Below the pieces are notes generated by a model. The model did no database searches. It was not told where the DNA came from and saw only the letters and a list, made by a program, of their open reading frames with translations. A stretch of DNA of 64,000 bases from Nymphaea colorata. Taxonomy: Eukaryota > Streptophyta > Magnoliopsida > Nymphaeales > Nymphaeaceae. The position numbers were made by a program, and so were the translations under genes. The stretch's first letter is position 1, and each line of letters opens with the position of its first letter. Of the stretch, positions 53,675-64,000 are shown piece after piece. The stretch lies in NCBI RefSeq assembly GCF_008831285.2, contig NC_045139.1, forward strand, positions 15,358,354-15,422,353, read 5' to 3'.

Positions 53675-54128
53675 TAGGGCTGGGCATAGGCTAGGGCAGG
53701 CCAGCCCAAGGCTTTACAAAGTCAGGTTAGGGCTGGCTCGAAGTTCTTGCCAGTGGCCCAAACCCGGCCCTCTTAATTATTGGGCTGGTTTCAACCTTCA
53801 ACTTTATACCCGTCAGTTACTTAGTTGGATGAACCCCCATATTGAAATCCTTAATATTTCATATCTCAAAAACCTTTTATCGGCATGCTAAGAGTTTGTA
53901 ACGGTGCTATTGGCAACACATGATGAGTTCCAAAGGATGCCATCAATGAATGACACATGAAATGAATGACACATGAAGAGGGTTTTCCAGGCATTTATCA
54001 TGATGTGTACCCGATTCGGGTATTGAGTGCCCAAACCCTATATATATATATCCTCAATGCGCAGGCCGGTGAATGTTTTTAATCGGACCGGCCCAGGTGT
54101 TAAATGACAAGATGAAGCCCAGCCCTTA
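53675..54128. mobile_element. hAT-like element in FRO-C intron 4
   Basis: Left end TAGGGCTGGGCATAG; right end reverse-complemented TAAGGGCTGGGCTTC. The flanks GATATG and TATATG are only a weak target-duplication match. It matches the copy in FRO-B intron 4 and has no transposase frame. Confidence 0.55.
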
Positions 54129-54418
54129 TATATATGACATGGGCTTTCCTCTCTTTATTATTATCGGTTGGATCCAACCTTTTTACTTATTTATATTTTT
54201 TTGCCCTTCAATTATTTATTTATTTATTTATATATAGTTTCCATCAATCAACTTACTATATATTAAAGAGGTCTTTTTTTTTTAATCAAATAAAAATTTT
54301 TCTAACTTCGCCACAGACTTCCCGTTTTAAGTCATGGTGACAGTAAGAAACCAAAAAGAAAACCAGAAAAATCAGATGCAAACGAATGTCTGGTTTTTAC
54401 TGACCTTTTCTGGCAACA

Positions 54419-55295
54419 AACCAAGGCGAGCCCAGGATATGATAAAAACCACGCCGTGCAAAGTGAAGAGAATCAACGTCACATGTCCGAGCCGCCTGTG
54501 ATACCTTATTGCTTGCTCGAATGGAATGTCTAAAACGCGGAGAAGAAGAGAACCTCTAGCTGTGGGTATAAGAAGAAAAGCAGTGCAGTAGAATCCAACA
54601 GCTGCCAGACGGCGACCGACGTAGGATGCCATAAGATCACTGCAACGAAAGTTCAGTAACTCAAACACAGACATAATTTGCAAGACCATCATATAACTTG
54701 TAGTGCAATACAGTGACTAGAGTATTATACAAGCCGCAGAAGAAGCCATTATACGCACACAGGAAGTTTAGAGAGACTTTGAGCCTCAGATGCTCCAACG
54801 CTAAAACGACGGAAAAAAATTAATAATAATTTTCTGCCGAGGACTATGGCCCAAGCACTAAGTCCCTTCCATTTGTAGTTGGATGAGAACTGTTTTCGAT
54901 CTAAGGAGTCTTTTAATTAAGCTTGTTTAGTTGACAGTCAAAGGCAAATTTATAAAAAAATGTGGCGGTTTGAATGACAGTTGAAAACCAACTTTGGCCT
55001 TGGGAACATCATTTCAGGCAGATTTGGACGATCATCCAAATTGGACTCTTCAAAATCCTGCTAGTTTTGACGTACTTATGAATTAAAAGGCCTAGAAAAT
55101 CCGACTTCACATATGTTTTTTAAGGCAAAGATCCAAAGTAGATTTCAGAAACTGAGTTTTTAATCAAGTTACAGTCTTTAGAAAAGAGTTTTGTTTATGG
55201 GGTGCCATCTAAACGCCCCTTGGTTTTGACAGGAACGCTGAAAGGTTATAATTCACACAAAGCACCCATTTTTGTATTGCCATTGAAATACGAGA
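54419..55295. repeat. 877-bp tract identical to FRO-B (C side)
   Basis: Partner of 45086-45962. The left border is marked by changes just before AACCAAGGCG and the right border by GAGAACCTAAG in place of GAGACCCTACG. Confidence 0.85.
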
Positions 55296-56549
55296 ACCTA
55301 AGATCGTGAGGTGGCCACTTCTTATGCTAGAATCTCTCTCTAATTGGTACTTGCAAAAGCACGGCCTTGTACCCATCGGCCTACAAAACTAATGCTTTCA
55401 AGAATATTCATCCGTCGTCTTCCTGTAAGCGTGTTTCGTACTACAGTAGTAGTGGATTTTTCCTAATTCAGCAACTCCATCTAATCGGAACTAAATGCAT
55501 CCAACATGGAGGATTTGTTACATGCATGGGATCCTAAGCCTGGAAATGTAAGTCTTTCAGTTTCAGGTGCCCGGAAGGAAAAATCTTACTGCCCAAGGTA
55601 GGAAGCTGGGTTCAGACGGGACAAACTTTTGTGTTTCTCCCTTCAACGAACAACAGTGCCTACCACCCTTTAAACCAGTGGTTTACTAACCTGTCAGCTC
55701 AATCAACTATGTTATGTTCATTTGCAAATGGAGACCATGGTGCAGGTTATCAGCAGGAAAGAAAAAAGAAAAGAGGGGTGTATGAAATTTACAGGCCGGC
55801 TCTTGGAGCAAGAAACGGTCCGGAGGTAATGTCTCTTATTATATATGCAGGCAGCGCCCAAAGGATATAAACGGCAAATGCAATTATCCCGATCAGTTCT
55901 GCAGCAGAAACCACACCAAGAGGCCCGTTTACGATGACCGGATGAGTCCACAAGGTCCGGGAGGATGACGTACGCTTCTTCTTTCTCCTGCAACCAATTT
56001 AATCAGTTCATGAGCTCTTCTGCAATGCCAAAAAAAGCGTGAGCTGAGAAGCACAGTTATAGACAAGATCTTGAAGGAAGCTCATAAGCGGTGAGGCCTC
56101 ATGCCAATCGTACTCCGTGGGAAAAAAAGAGAGGTACGCAGCCCCCAGAAGCGCAGTAGCCAGAACGGGGGCGCTGAACAGAAGAAAAGGAATCCCTGCC
56201 AATGGAGGAAATTAAAAGAGAGCAAGATAATAAATATTGCTGAAGCTAAGTTATTCTTCTCCAGCCTCCGATCTGATGATTAAAGAATCATATTATCTCC
56301 AGGGTCCTTGCCTGATATACCATATACTGTAGTGTTGGTTATCGAAATCCATTGTGCGAGCAGTTTTCCCATGAAGTGGGTGGGGAGGAGGAAGATGAAG
56401 GCAACCCAGGTGACAAAGATGGCTGCCATAAGAAGCTTTAGCCCATAGCTCAGGAATAACTTCAGGCCTTCAGCGGACTTGAGGAGAAACCCACCTTCTG
56501 ATCCGCCATCTTCAGCAAGGAGTGGTTGCCAAGCAGAGTTTTCGTCCAT

Positions 56550-58990
56550 GGAAGCGTGGAAAAGATTAGGACCTGGATAAGCTTGGAAAGAAAGCCAGAA
56601 GCTGCTTAATTTATAACAATAATTATCTTCGTATTTTGAGATCTTAATGCAATGAAAAGTCAGCATATTTTCAGCACCTTGAACAATTTTCACCTAGTAA
56701 AAAATCTACCTCATATATATTAACCTCAAAGAGAGACTGTAATATGCATACCTCCTTAGCTGAGACAACTGAGCAAAGTTTCGCAGAACCACATCTTGAA
56801 ATCACTTCACCGACTAATTATCTCAGCGGACCGGCCGTCCCACACAATCTATGGTGGTACTGAGCTATGTCGATCTTCTTACGAGCACCAAATGATGACT
56901 TCGCAGACTCAAAAACAAAAAGGAAGTAGGAAGTGCTAAAGAGCACAACAGCGATGAAACTCTCCACTAGCTTTTATATAGACATAATCTAAAAGCAGTG
57001 GTCCAATATTCTACCAACCAACTTTTATATATGCATATAAAACAATACAAACCTGCCTACCGAATGGCCAAAAATTGAAATGTTGTTGTTAAAAAGTACT
57101 GTTAATTGTTGCTCAAAACACTGTAATTGTTAAGCCTATATAACGATTGTTCATCAGTAACAGTTTTTTAACTTTTAACTACCTAGCAATTAAATGCACT
57201 GTATACTGAAACGAAATTAAATGCTTGCAGAAATTAAATGCTTGCAGGATTCTGACGACAACATATAAAAGGACCGGGTCCCAACAAACTGCAATAATAA
57301 ATGGTTGTCCAAATTCCAACACCCTCCCAACTAACCTTTGTACTCTGTCAAATGGGTGGCTCCTTATTAGTTGGGTGCATTGGGGGTGGTGCCATGGCGA
57401 TTTTTGCCGATTTTGAAAAAAAAAAAAACAAAGTCTTTTTTGAATTTTTGATTTTTTCGTATTTTTTCTATGCCCTGACAATGACTCTCGAGTATTATTA
57501 TTATGATCACTACACCCCAATACACAATACTTTTGTGCATTGGATAATGTATATAACCAGTTTTCATTGGATGTGTTGGTCATAATTGGCAAGTTTGTAC
57601 TATTCACTTTGAGGAATCTGTCTTTTTTTATTTGTTTTTTTGTTTCAAAAAAGTTTTTTTTATTAGTCATGGCATTTTTTGTCATTATTAAAATAAAGTT
57701 GATATTTCATACATAAAGGCGTCGTACATAACCAGATTCAGAGGATAGACACTTTCTAAGTCATTGCCGATTCTTTTAGACAGATACTTTGGAAAAATTG
57801 CTCGTAAAGAGGTCATTATACCATTATTTCACCAAATACCAATTTTGCTCTTTGTGAAATGACATAAGATGAGGGGGTGAAATCGATTCCTTTCATGTAA
57901 CAAAGGGGCTCGGATTAGGGGTGGAGATAGGATTTTTTTTAAGGGCAGTCGGAACAATTCAACCTTTAAATTTGGGTAGGATCAAACTGAATTCAAATTC
58001 AAATATACATGAGGCAACTAAAAGTTTTTAATTTTTTCAATGTAATTTTTTTTTCAGTTAGCTGGGGCAGGGTCATGGCCTAGGTGGCCCTCCCCCTCCC
58101 TCCGCCCAGGGCTTGGATAAGCCTGCGCATAGGGCTGAGTACATGTTGGGGTGTCAAGTACTCGACCTGTAATAAGCCAAACCCGAGTTGCAAGTGGAAC
58201 TGATAAGTTGATAAAAGTATTTGTTTTGGGCATGTGTTTCACAAAGCAAATAATGGTGCTCCAGGGACGTGGGTCTCCCTTGCCTTTCAATTTTTAGTTG
58301 AGTTGGTCTCCAAGGGACGTGGGTCTCCAGGGACATGGAAACTAGGAGTGAACAACGAGTCGGGTCGAGCTCGAGCTCAACACGTAACTATCGAGTCGAG
58401 TTCGTTGCTTACGTTGAGCACGAATTGAGTCGAGCTCGGGGTTTCATTATTCAAGCTAAGCTTGAGCTGGCTGAACTCGGGCTCGACTCGACTTGTGTTC
58501 ACTCTGCCAGCCCCCTTGCTTCCCCCTCATGAAAAGGACAATTTGCACTACATAAAGATTTTTTATATGGCAGCTGCTTGGCTTCAACCAAATGTTGTTA
58601 GAAACGTTGTATACATAAAGTCCATTATTTGAGACTGCATCCGGTCCTGCATTCCTACCTTTCTAACACCTTGTTGTGGGGTTTTAGCGGAATGTTACAA
58701 GTGTGATTTTCTCTCTCTTCTAAAAACGGTGTATTGCAAACTGGTGTTGAGTCAAAGATTTTTTTGTCCCAAGGGTCAAATTATACTTTCAAAATTTTAA
58801 TAGGGATCGAAGTAGAAATTTTTTAAATTTATATATATATTAAACTAAAATTTTTTAGATTTACATATAAATTTTTAAAATTTTTAAAATATGAGGGGAG
58901 ACCAAGGCCTATGCCGGCCACCCCTTTAACATCTTTTTTTGCTTTTCTTCATAATATTTCATTCATTTGATTGTTTAGGTTTCAGCTCTC
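56550..58990. other. Upstream region of FRO copy C
   Basis: Promoter and flank of copy C without a recognised gene. At 58342-58506 a short GC-richer block has inverted ends (AGGAGTGAACA left; AGAGTGAACAC from the right) and GTCGAGCTCGAG-type words, likely a small hAT-type MITE, although no target duplication is visible. Confidence 0.45.
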
Positions 58991-59089
58991 TCCCTAATAT
59001 CGATAGTGGTTTTGGGTTTCCTCTGTCTATTTTAAATACCATGCATTTCTAAACCCTGTTTTGTGGGACCTTAATAAATACAATGTTAT

Positions 59090-59126
<37 letters not shown>

Positions 59127-59716
59127 CCCTTAATGATGATTTTAAAAAATATGTACATCAAACGACACAAAGCTTGAGTTATCCGATATTTTCAATTGAA
59201 CGGCGAGATCTCGATGTATAGCTCAGGAGTGGACATGGGCGTTGAATGGCAGATGAAAGCGCAGAGGTATTACGCAAATAATGGAACCAACAACTTTTTA
59301 AGATATATGGGTAATGTTGGGGCTACACATTTTCTATCAGGTGTTAAATCTCGTTAATTTTAAGTGATAAGATGTATGGTGATTTGGATTTAAGATTGAA
59401 CCACTTTTCTTCTGGTCATTTTGGATTTTAGATTGCACCACTTTTCATCTGACTTGTTTTTAACATATAGCTAGCATGGATTTAAAACTCATGCTAATGA
59501 TATCTTCAATTTGTTTAAATGAAAATATATAAAATACACGTAACTTGGAATCCACGATTAAAAATAACTTGGCAGAAATGAGAGAAGAGCAGATTGAGTG
59601 ATGGGTACTCCGCTTGAGTGATAGGTCATCTCTCTTACCACCATTATATTATAAAAAAGAGAAGACGACTGACATGCAGAAAACGGCGTCAGTAGACAAC
59701 AACATTTAATTATGAC
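58991..59716. other. Intergenic, right of the FRO array
   Basis: AT-rich spacer with a (TA)n microsatellite at about 59095-59126. No gene seen. Its last 90 bases take part in the inverted duplication described separately. Confidence 0.5.
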
Positions 59717-59935
59717 CAGGACTGCACACGACCTCGAGTTCAACTCTACTCAGTTTAGTCAACTCGAACTCCATTTGAGTTCAAATTGAAGTTGTGAAGC
59801 TGATATTGAGTTCGAAATGGAGTTGGAGCTGACTAAACATGAGGAGAGTTGAACTTGAGGTCATGTTTTCTGCATGTCAGTAATGGTCGTCTTCTCTTTT
59901 TTATAATATAATGGTGGTAAGAGAGGATGATGATA
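59627..59935. repeat. Large inverted duplication across a transposon end
   Basis: The outer arm at 59627-59684 (containing CTCTTACCACCATTATATTA and GACTGACATGCAGAAAAC) and the inner arm at 59730-59787 (GACCTCGAGTTCAACTCT) together reappear reverse-complemented at about 59813-59935. The 45 bases 59685-59729, which include the transposon end, are missing from the inverted copy. The outer arm is nearly perfect; the inner arm is more diverged. Confidence 0.8.
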
Positions 59936-60289
59936 TGAAGCATGGTGAGAAAAAATAATGAGAGTAAAGGAAAGCGTTGCCGTGTGGATGAAGGCATGGG
60001 TAAAGAAAGAGAAAAACCAGAGGAAAAATGAACACCAACGGGGTGAGGAGAGAGAAAAATGGGAGAAAAAATTAAAGAGAAGCGTCGTTGAAGAGAAGAA
60101 AACTAAAAACCCAAAACAAAAACTTAAACTCCAGTTTGGTTGAGCCGAAGTTCGACTAACTCAAACTCGACTTGTTGATATACTCAAGTTTATATTTAAG
60201 CTCGAGCTCAGCTCGTATAAAAAATGGGTCGAGCTCGAGTCAAGTTTACTTGAGTGAGTTCGAATCGAATCCGAGTTGGTGCAGCCCTA
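59717..60289. mobile_element. hAT-like non-autonomous element
   Basis: The left end is CAGGACTGCAC and the right end, reverse-complemented, is TAGGGCTGCAC (9 of 11). Flanks ATTATGAC (59709-59716) and ACTATGAC (60290-60297) match at seven of eight bases, fitting an aged 8-bp target duplication. Subterminal parts carry CTCGAGTT and GAGCTCGAG words. There is no transposase frame, and the left half is rearranged by the inverted duplication. Confidence 0.7.
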
Positions 60290-60297
60290 ACTATGAC

Positions 60298-62170
60298 TCA
60301 ATGATTATACAACAACCTTGCCTTCATCCACCGTTGTCAGATGACTTAAGAAATGAATTTTGTGACTTGGAAAAAAAAAACTTATTTATGTATTCTTTCA
60401 TACAAAATGTTAGTTCCTCCCATGTTCTAAAAATTTCTTCATGGTACCAACGAAATGCACGAAATTGAAAACTTAAAAGGTTCCTGCAAAGTCAGTTTTT
60501 GTTCCATCTGTGTAAAAAGACTTTGTAAACTCAAGAAGTTTATCATTGATTTATACAGACTCCTGAAAATTATGAGACATGTATATTCAGAAAATATGCA
60601 ATAACCATTGTTAGGTTTGTACCATTGACTGATCTCATCTTTGTTTCTTTGATTTGCACTCTATATGATATCCATGGTAATCAAACACAACCTTTCTGAA
60701 CCAATGAATGGTAACATTCTTCATTTTTGCTTCTTTCTTTGAAGAGTACAAATTAATGATTCGATCATGAGTTGGACCTTCACATTTTCCTTTTAATTCA
60801 TTTCTTAATTACGGCCATGCGAATGAGGAGATCTTTCTTTCTCATTATTTAAGCGTTTCAATTAGCCTTTGAGCTTGCATTTTGTCAGCTCAATAAACGT
60901 TCTTAGAAACTAACAACGTTTGGCTTGAAGATGCAATTTCGATTAATTAATTTTTATCGATCGCAGCAAGTCAGGAAGAAATGATTCTGTAATTCATTTT
61001 CTTTCTTTGGATTGAGTTAGGTCTAATGTGAAGCGGGAAAGTTTTAGAGAGTGGCTGTTCAGAAAATTTCTGAATTAAAGTGTGTTTTTGAAATCTCTTT
61101 TCCAATGAGAGTTGATTTTGTAAATTTTAAAGAATAAACAAGTCTGACCATCGAGCCAGACCCGATAAGGAGTGGGGCCTGACACTCGAACTCCGTCCCC
61201 ACACTTAAAAAAGGAAGTTGGAGCTTAATTTGATTAAATTAAAAATATATATTTTTAATATAAAATATTATAATTATATATATAAATTAATAAAATATAT
61301 ATTAAAAAATCTTATCAAACTTAACCGAGAATTTATTTGACCCGACCCGATAACTTATTTAGCCGGCCCAGTACCCTTTTTGAAATTCAAGATGGAGCTG
61401 AAGTCCAACTAAATAAGAATACCGATTGAGTACCGACCATCCAAACGCCCACCTTTATCCATTGCGACTCTCTTTCCCTTCAACGCAAACCGGGGAGAGA
61501 GTTTGAGAGAGCAAGAAAGGGAGTTAGGGAAAGAAAGAACGGGAGACTCAGAGAAAGAGAAGGGGAAAACTAAAGAGGCAAATTATTAGTCAGTAACATT
61601 TTGTTTGGTTGGAGGGAAAGGAAGGAATGAAAAGAGAGAGAATGTGATGGGAAGGGAAGGGAAGGGATGGGAAAAGAAAGAGGAGGGAAAGGAATGAAAT
61701 GAAAAAGAATGAAAATAGTTGATTAAAAAGTTTGTTTGGATAAAAATGAAAGAAAAAAAGAATAGAATGAAAGAAAAAAACTAAATAGCACGTGGGTTTA
61801 GAAAGAATGACTAGCACATGGATTTAAAAAGGAATAATAGTATGAGAATAAAAAACTCTTTCACTTACCTTTTTTTTTTTTTTTCTTTTCCTTTCAATCC
61901 GTCATATTTGAAAAAGACTAAACAATCTCTTTTTTTTTTTTTCCTTTTATTTTCTTTAACGAATTCTTTTTCTTTTTTCCACTTAGCCAACCAAACAACT
62001 CAATCCATTTGTTTCTCGCCTACCTACCAAACAGACTCTAAGTCTGGAAGAAATGTTTTTTTATTCAATAGTTGTTGTTGTTGAACTTTTTGTTTTTTTA
62101 TAGAGAAAAGCAACCTTCTTCCTCCGCTTTATTGATCTACATGAAACATTTTCCTTCTTTGAATTTCTTT
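60298..62170. other. Intergenic, left of the aminotransferase-like gene
   Basis: AT-rich. A purine-rich block at 61500-61760 (GGGAAGGGAAGGG and relatives) is followed by a pyrimidine-rich one to about 61980, flanked by TTTGGTTGGA and CCAACCAAA; this may be an old palindromic MITE, but the ends are unclear. No gene recognised. Confidence 0.4.
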
Positions 62171-62242
62171 ATGTCGAATGACACGAATTCAACCCGTTTG
62201 CATCCCTTGGACGAGGCGTCGCTCGAGCAAGGGGACGGGTGA
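62171..62242 (+). promoter_or_regulatory. 23-codon upstream ORF overlapping the start codon
   Basis: An ATG at 62171 opens a 23-codon frame whose stop TGA (62240-62242) shares its last base with the ATG of the downstream gene (TGATG). If both lie in the same leader, ribosomes would have to leak past it or restart. Whether the transcript begins upstream of 62171 is not known. Confidence 0.45.
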
Positions 62243-62336
62243 TGGAGGGTTCGCTTCCCCTTCTGGTGAAGAATGGCGTTGTCATTCAACCCAGCAATGC
62301 CGCTCCAGTTTCTGCCTTCCTACAAACTTATTCAGG

Positions 62337-62373
<37 letters not shown>

Positions 62374-63698
62374 GCAATTCCCCAACTTATGCAGGTCTTC
62401 TGGTTAAATAGTTGGATACAGACACCCCGCGGATGGTTTTTTGGATCCAACGTACGCAGTGGGTAGGCTCCCTTAGTTATAATTCTGCGGTATAGTAAGC
62501 GATTCTGTATGCCAGTGACCACCATCTGTTGTCTTGGGTCCTTTCCCCGGAATTCAGTAACTAGCATCCATTATTTTGAGGCAATTTTTCTGTTGGTTTA
62601 TGGTTGTTATGCGGCGTCTTTGGCATGTGGTTTTTTGTGGAGCACCAGTTCATTCTTATTTGTGAAGATCGTTTCACAATGAAGGGGAAAGAGTAAATGT
62701 TTCTGTAAAGGGTTATTTCTGACTTCTAGTTTATTTTCCACCTTTTCTACTTGGTGCCGTGGTACTTAACGGTTGCATCACTAGTTGTTACGAAACTAGT
62801 AGAGTTTCACATGTTCGACGAAAGCTACTGATTATTTGATACTAGCTTTGTAGCAGATCTAGGACCATTATCGATCGTTTTCTTAAATACCTAGTATCTC
62901 CTGTTTTTCATTGTTAGGTGCATATACGACGTTCCGAACACATGAGAATGCTTCTTACGTGATGTTCTGGGAGAGACATCTACGACGCCTAGTGCAGTCT
63001 GTTGAAATTTTAGGTGAAAGAAGGCCAGACTTGTACCCGTTAAAATGCAGATTTGAGTCATCTTGGGACATATTCATCAGACCTCTTGTCGACAGTTCCT
63101 TGAAAAATGGGTTGGCACTAGCGCTGAAGAAGAGGAAACATGGAGAAGAGTTGGCAATTACATCACTTGTTCACGGAACCACTGACCAACCTGATGATGA
63201 TTCTGTTGTGAGACCTTGTGATGTCTATGTGCACATTGGAGGTTATTTGCCAATGAAGTTTGGTCTGAGTGATAGTGCTGCTTGTTTAGCTCTTGTGGGT
63301 CAGAGCAGGGAAATCGCTATGTCAAAGTTCTCTGAATGGGCAAGGTTTGTTTAGTCTGAAATTTGAACCTTTCTTCTTTTTTCCATTCAGTTGATAATTT
63401 GGAGATGAAAATGTACCAGGTTCTCTTTTAAGAAGTGTACCAGACATTTGCTACAGAGAAGTCATGGAAATTTTGCTTGTTCTATAAGCAAAATGCATGG
63501 GCAAAATCCTTGAGAAAAAAATTATATATGCTTCCGTTAGAAGGCTTCCTTTACTTATTCATATTCATAATTTTTTGCAGGACGAGAAAATACTTGGAGA
63601 AGTTAAGGGCTCCATTAGTAACAGAGCTTCTCTTGTCAAATGATGGTGACCACATTTTGGAGGGAACAGTTACAAATTTCTTTGTTGTTTGTCGAAGG
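62242..63698 (+). CDS. Class IV aminotransferase-like protein (5' part)
   Basis: Three exons seen, 62242-62335, 62918-63344 and 63581-63698 (639 nt, 213 codons, in frame), ending at a good donor (AGG|GTGAGT); the remaining exons lie beyond the window. The product starts MEGSLPLLVKNGVV, then GAYTTFRTHENASYVMFWER, a middle part with VYVHIGGYLPMKFGLSDSAA, and LLLSNDGDHILEGTVTNFFV. The LEGTVTNFF block matches the EGS/T-NxF cofactor-binding loop of PLP fold type IV enzymes (branched-chain and D-amino-acid aminotransferases). The overall form recalls the plant D-aminoacid aminotransferase-like group such as At3g54970. The PLP lysine would be expected near RHxxR...K; in the visible part the fit to canonical enzymes is loose, so catalysis is uncertain. 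A CT microsatellite follows the first donor. Confidence 0.85.
62341..62369. repeat. (TC)n microsatellite at the start of the intron
   Basis: About 14 TC dinucleotides begin five bases after the exon 1 donor of the aminotransferase-like gene. Confidence 0.9.
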
Positions 63699-64000
63699 GT
63701 GAGTTGTTGGCTGATCTCGCTTTTCCTGTGTGTACTTAGAGTCCTTTACTTCACACATAAAATCTGATGCGCTTGTATTTTCTGCTAGGTCAGTTTCATT
63801 CTTGTTTGGATAAGGATTTTATTTTCTTTTACTTAGTTATCCATTTTTTCTGCTCCAGTCGTCGTGTTTTCTATCATTAGGCAATTCATGTACAATTTTG
63901 TTCCCCGTTTCATCTTCTCATTTTGTCTAAGAGTGTTAGTTTTTAGGACAATGACTTATTTCGGTTTAGGACAATGACTTAAATGTTCGGGCTATTAAAT

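Larger units (their letters stand above)
49660..56549 (-). pseudogene. FRO copy C, frameshifted ferric reductase
   Basis: Nine exons align with copies A and B: 56312-56549, 56105-56195, 55793-55987, 54405-54639, 53139-53466, 51946-52194, 50683-50938, 50176-50599, 49660-49811. Exon 6 is one base shorter than in B: a T run at 52044-52047 (an A run in the transcript) has lost one base. This gives a stop at 52040-52042, so the product would end after about 413 aa, keeping the heme-binding membrane core and the FAD WHPF motif but losing the NADPH loop and tail. Donors of introns 1 and 2 are GC (GCAAGG and GCATGA) where A and B have GT. All other exons stay open, including AGGIGISPF and VCGPPGL, so decay is recent. 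It could instead be a sequencing error in a homopolymer, in which case C would be a third working FRO. Confidence 0.8.
48742..58990. repeat. FRO tandem duplication unit C
   Basis: Begins with CTCGATCCGGGCCGCGC directly after the B-unit end and closes with GGTTTCAGCTCTCTC near 58990, after which the sequence is unrelated. About 10.25 kb long, longer than unit B because of extra flank sequence. Confidence 0.85.

Noticed and set aside
61600-62000. Purine-rich then pyrimidine-rich block flanked by TTTGGTTGG / CCAACCAAA
   Set aside because: May be an old palindromic MITE, but the arms are low complexity, the ends are unclear and no target duplication was seen.

Overview
This window is nuclear DNA from a flowering plant. 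The protein-coding genes are split by GT-AG introns and encode plant-specific families: a subfamily I ethylene receptor, plant ferric reductases, a UDP-uronic-acid-type transporter and an SGR9-like RING ligase. Long CT/GA microsatellites, hAT-type elements and an LTR-element fossil fill the spaces. I cannot place the species from sequence alone. No RNA genes or CRISPR arrays were found.

Layout, left to right. 1-2965: no gene I recognise. 2966-3841 (+): single-exon SGR9-like RING-H2 E3 ligase, followed at once by a threefold ~180-bp tandem repeat. 5687-6446: a non-autonomous hAT element with a perfect 8-bp target duplication, just upstream of 6715-8942 (+), a nine-exon plastid AAED1/PRXL2-type thioredoxin-like protein. 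10816-13434 (-): ERS1-type ethylene receptor, 634 aa, with a leader intron upstream. 19788-22219 (-): ribosomal protein uS12/RPS23, 142 aa. 23607-27164 (+): UUAT/KVAG-type nucleotide-sugar transporter, 323 aa.

28608-58990 is a tandem array of ferric reduction oxidase (FRO) genes, all on the minus strand: a last-exon relic, copy A (29798-37931, 723 aa), copy B (40038-47206, 722 aa) and copy C (49660-56549). A and B assemble into clean nine-exon frames with identical intron phases. C has a one-base deletion in exon 6 that leads to an early stop, plus two GC splice donors where A and B have GT, so it looks like a young pseudogene or a truncated form. B and C form a tandem duplication whose junction can be read near 48741, and they share an 877-bp tract with no differences, which points to later gene conversion. 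An LTR-element fossil and an hAT-like element were carried along in both units.

58991-62241 holds hAT-like elements and a large inverted duplication. 62242-63698 (+) is the 5' part of a class IV aminotransferase-like gene that runs off the window, preceded by a 23-codon upstream ORF overlapping its start.

Exon borders were read by eye from splice consensus, reading frame and remembered family sequences. All seven complete gene models (SGR9-like, AAED1, ERS1, RPS23, UUAT, FRO-A and FRO-B) add up to whole codons. Family assignments rest on recalled motifs, not database searches.
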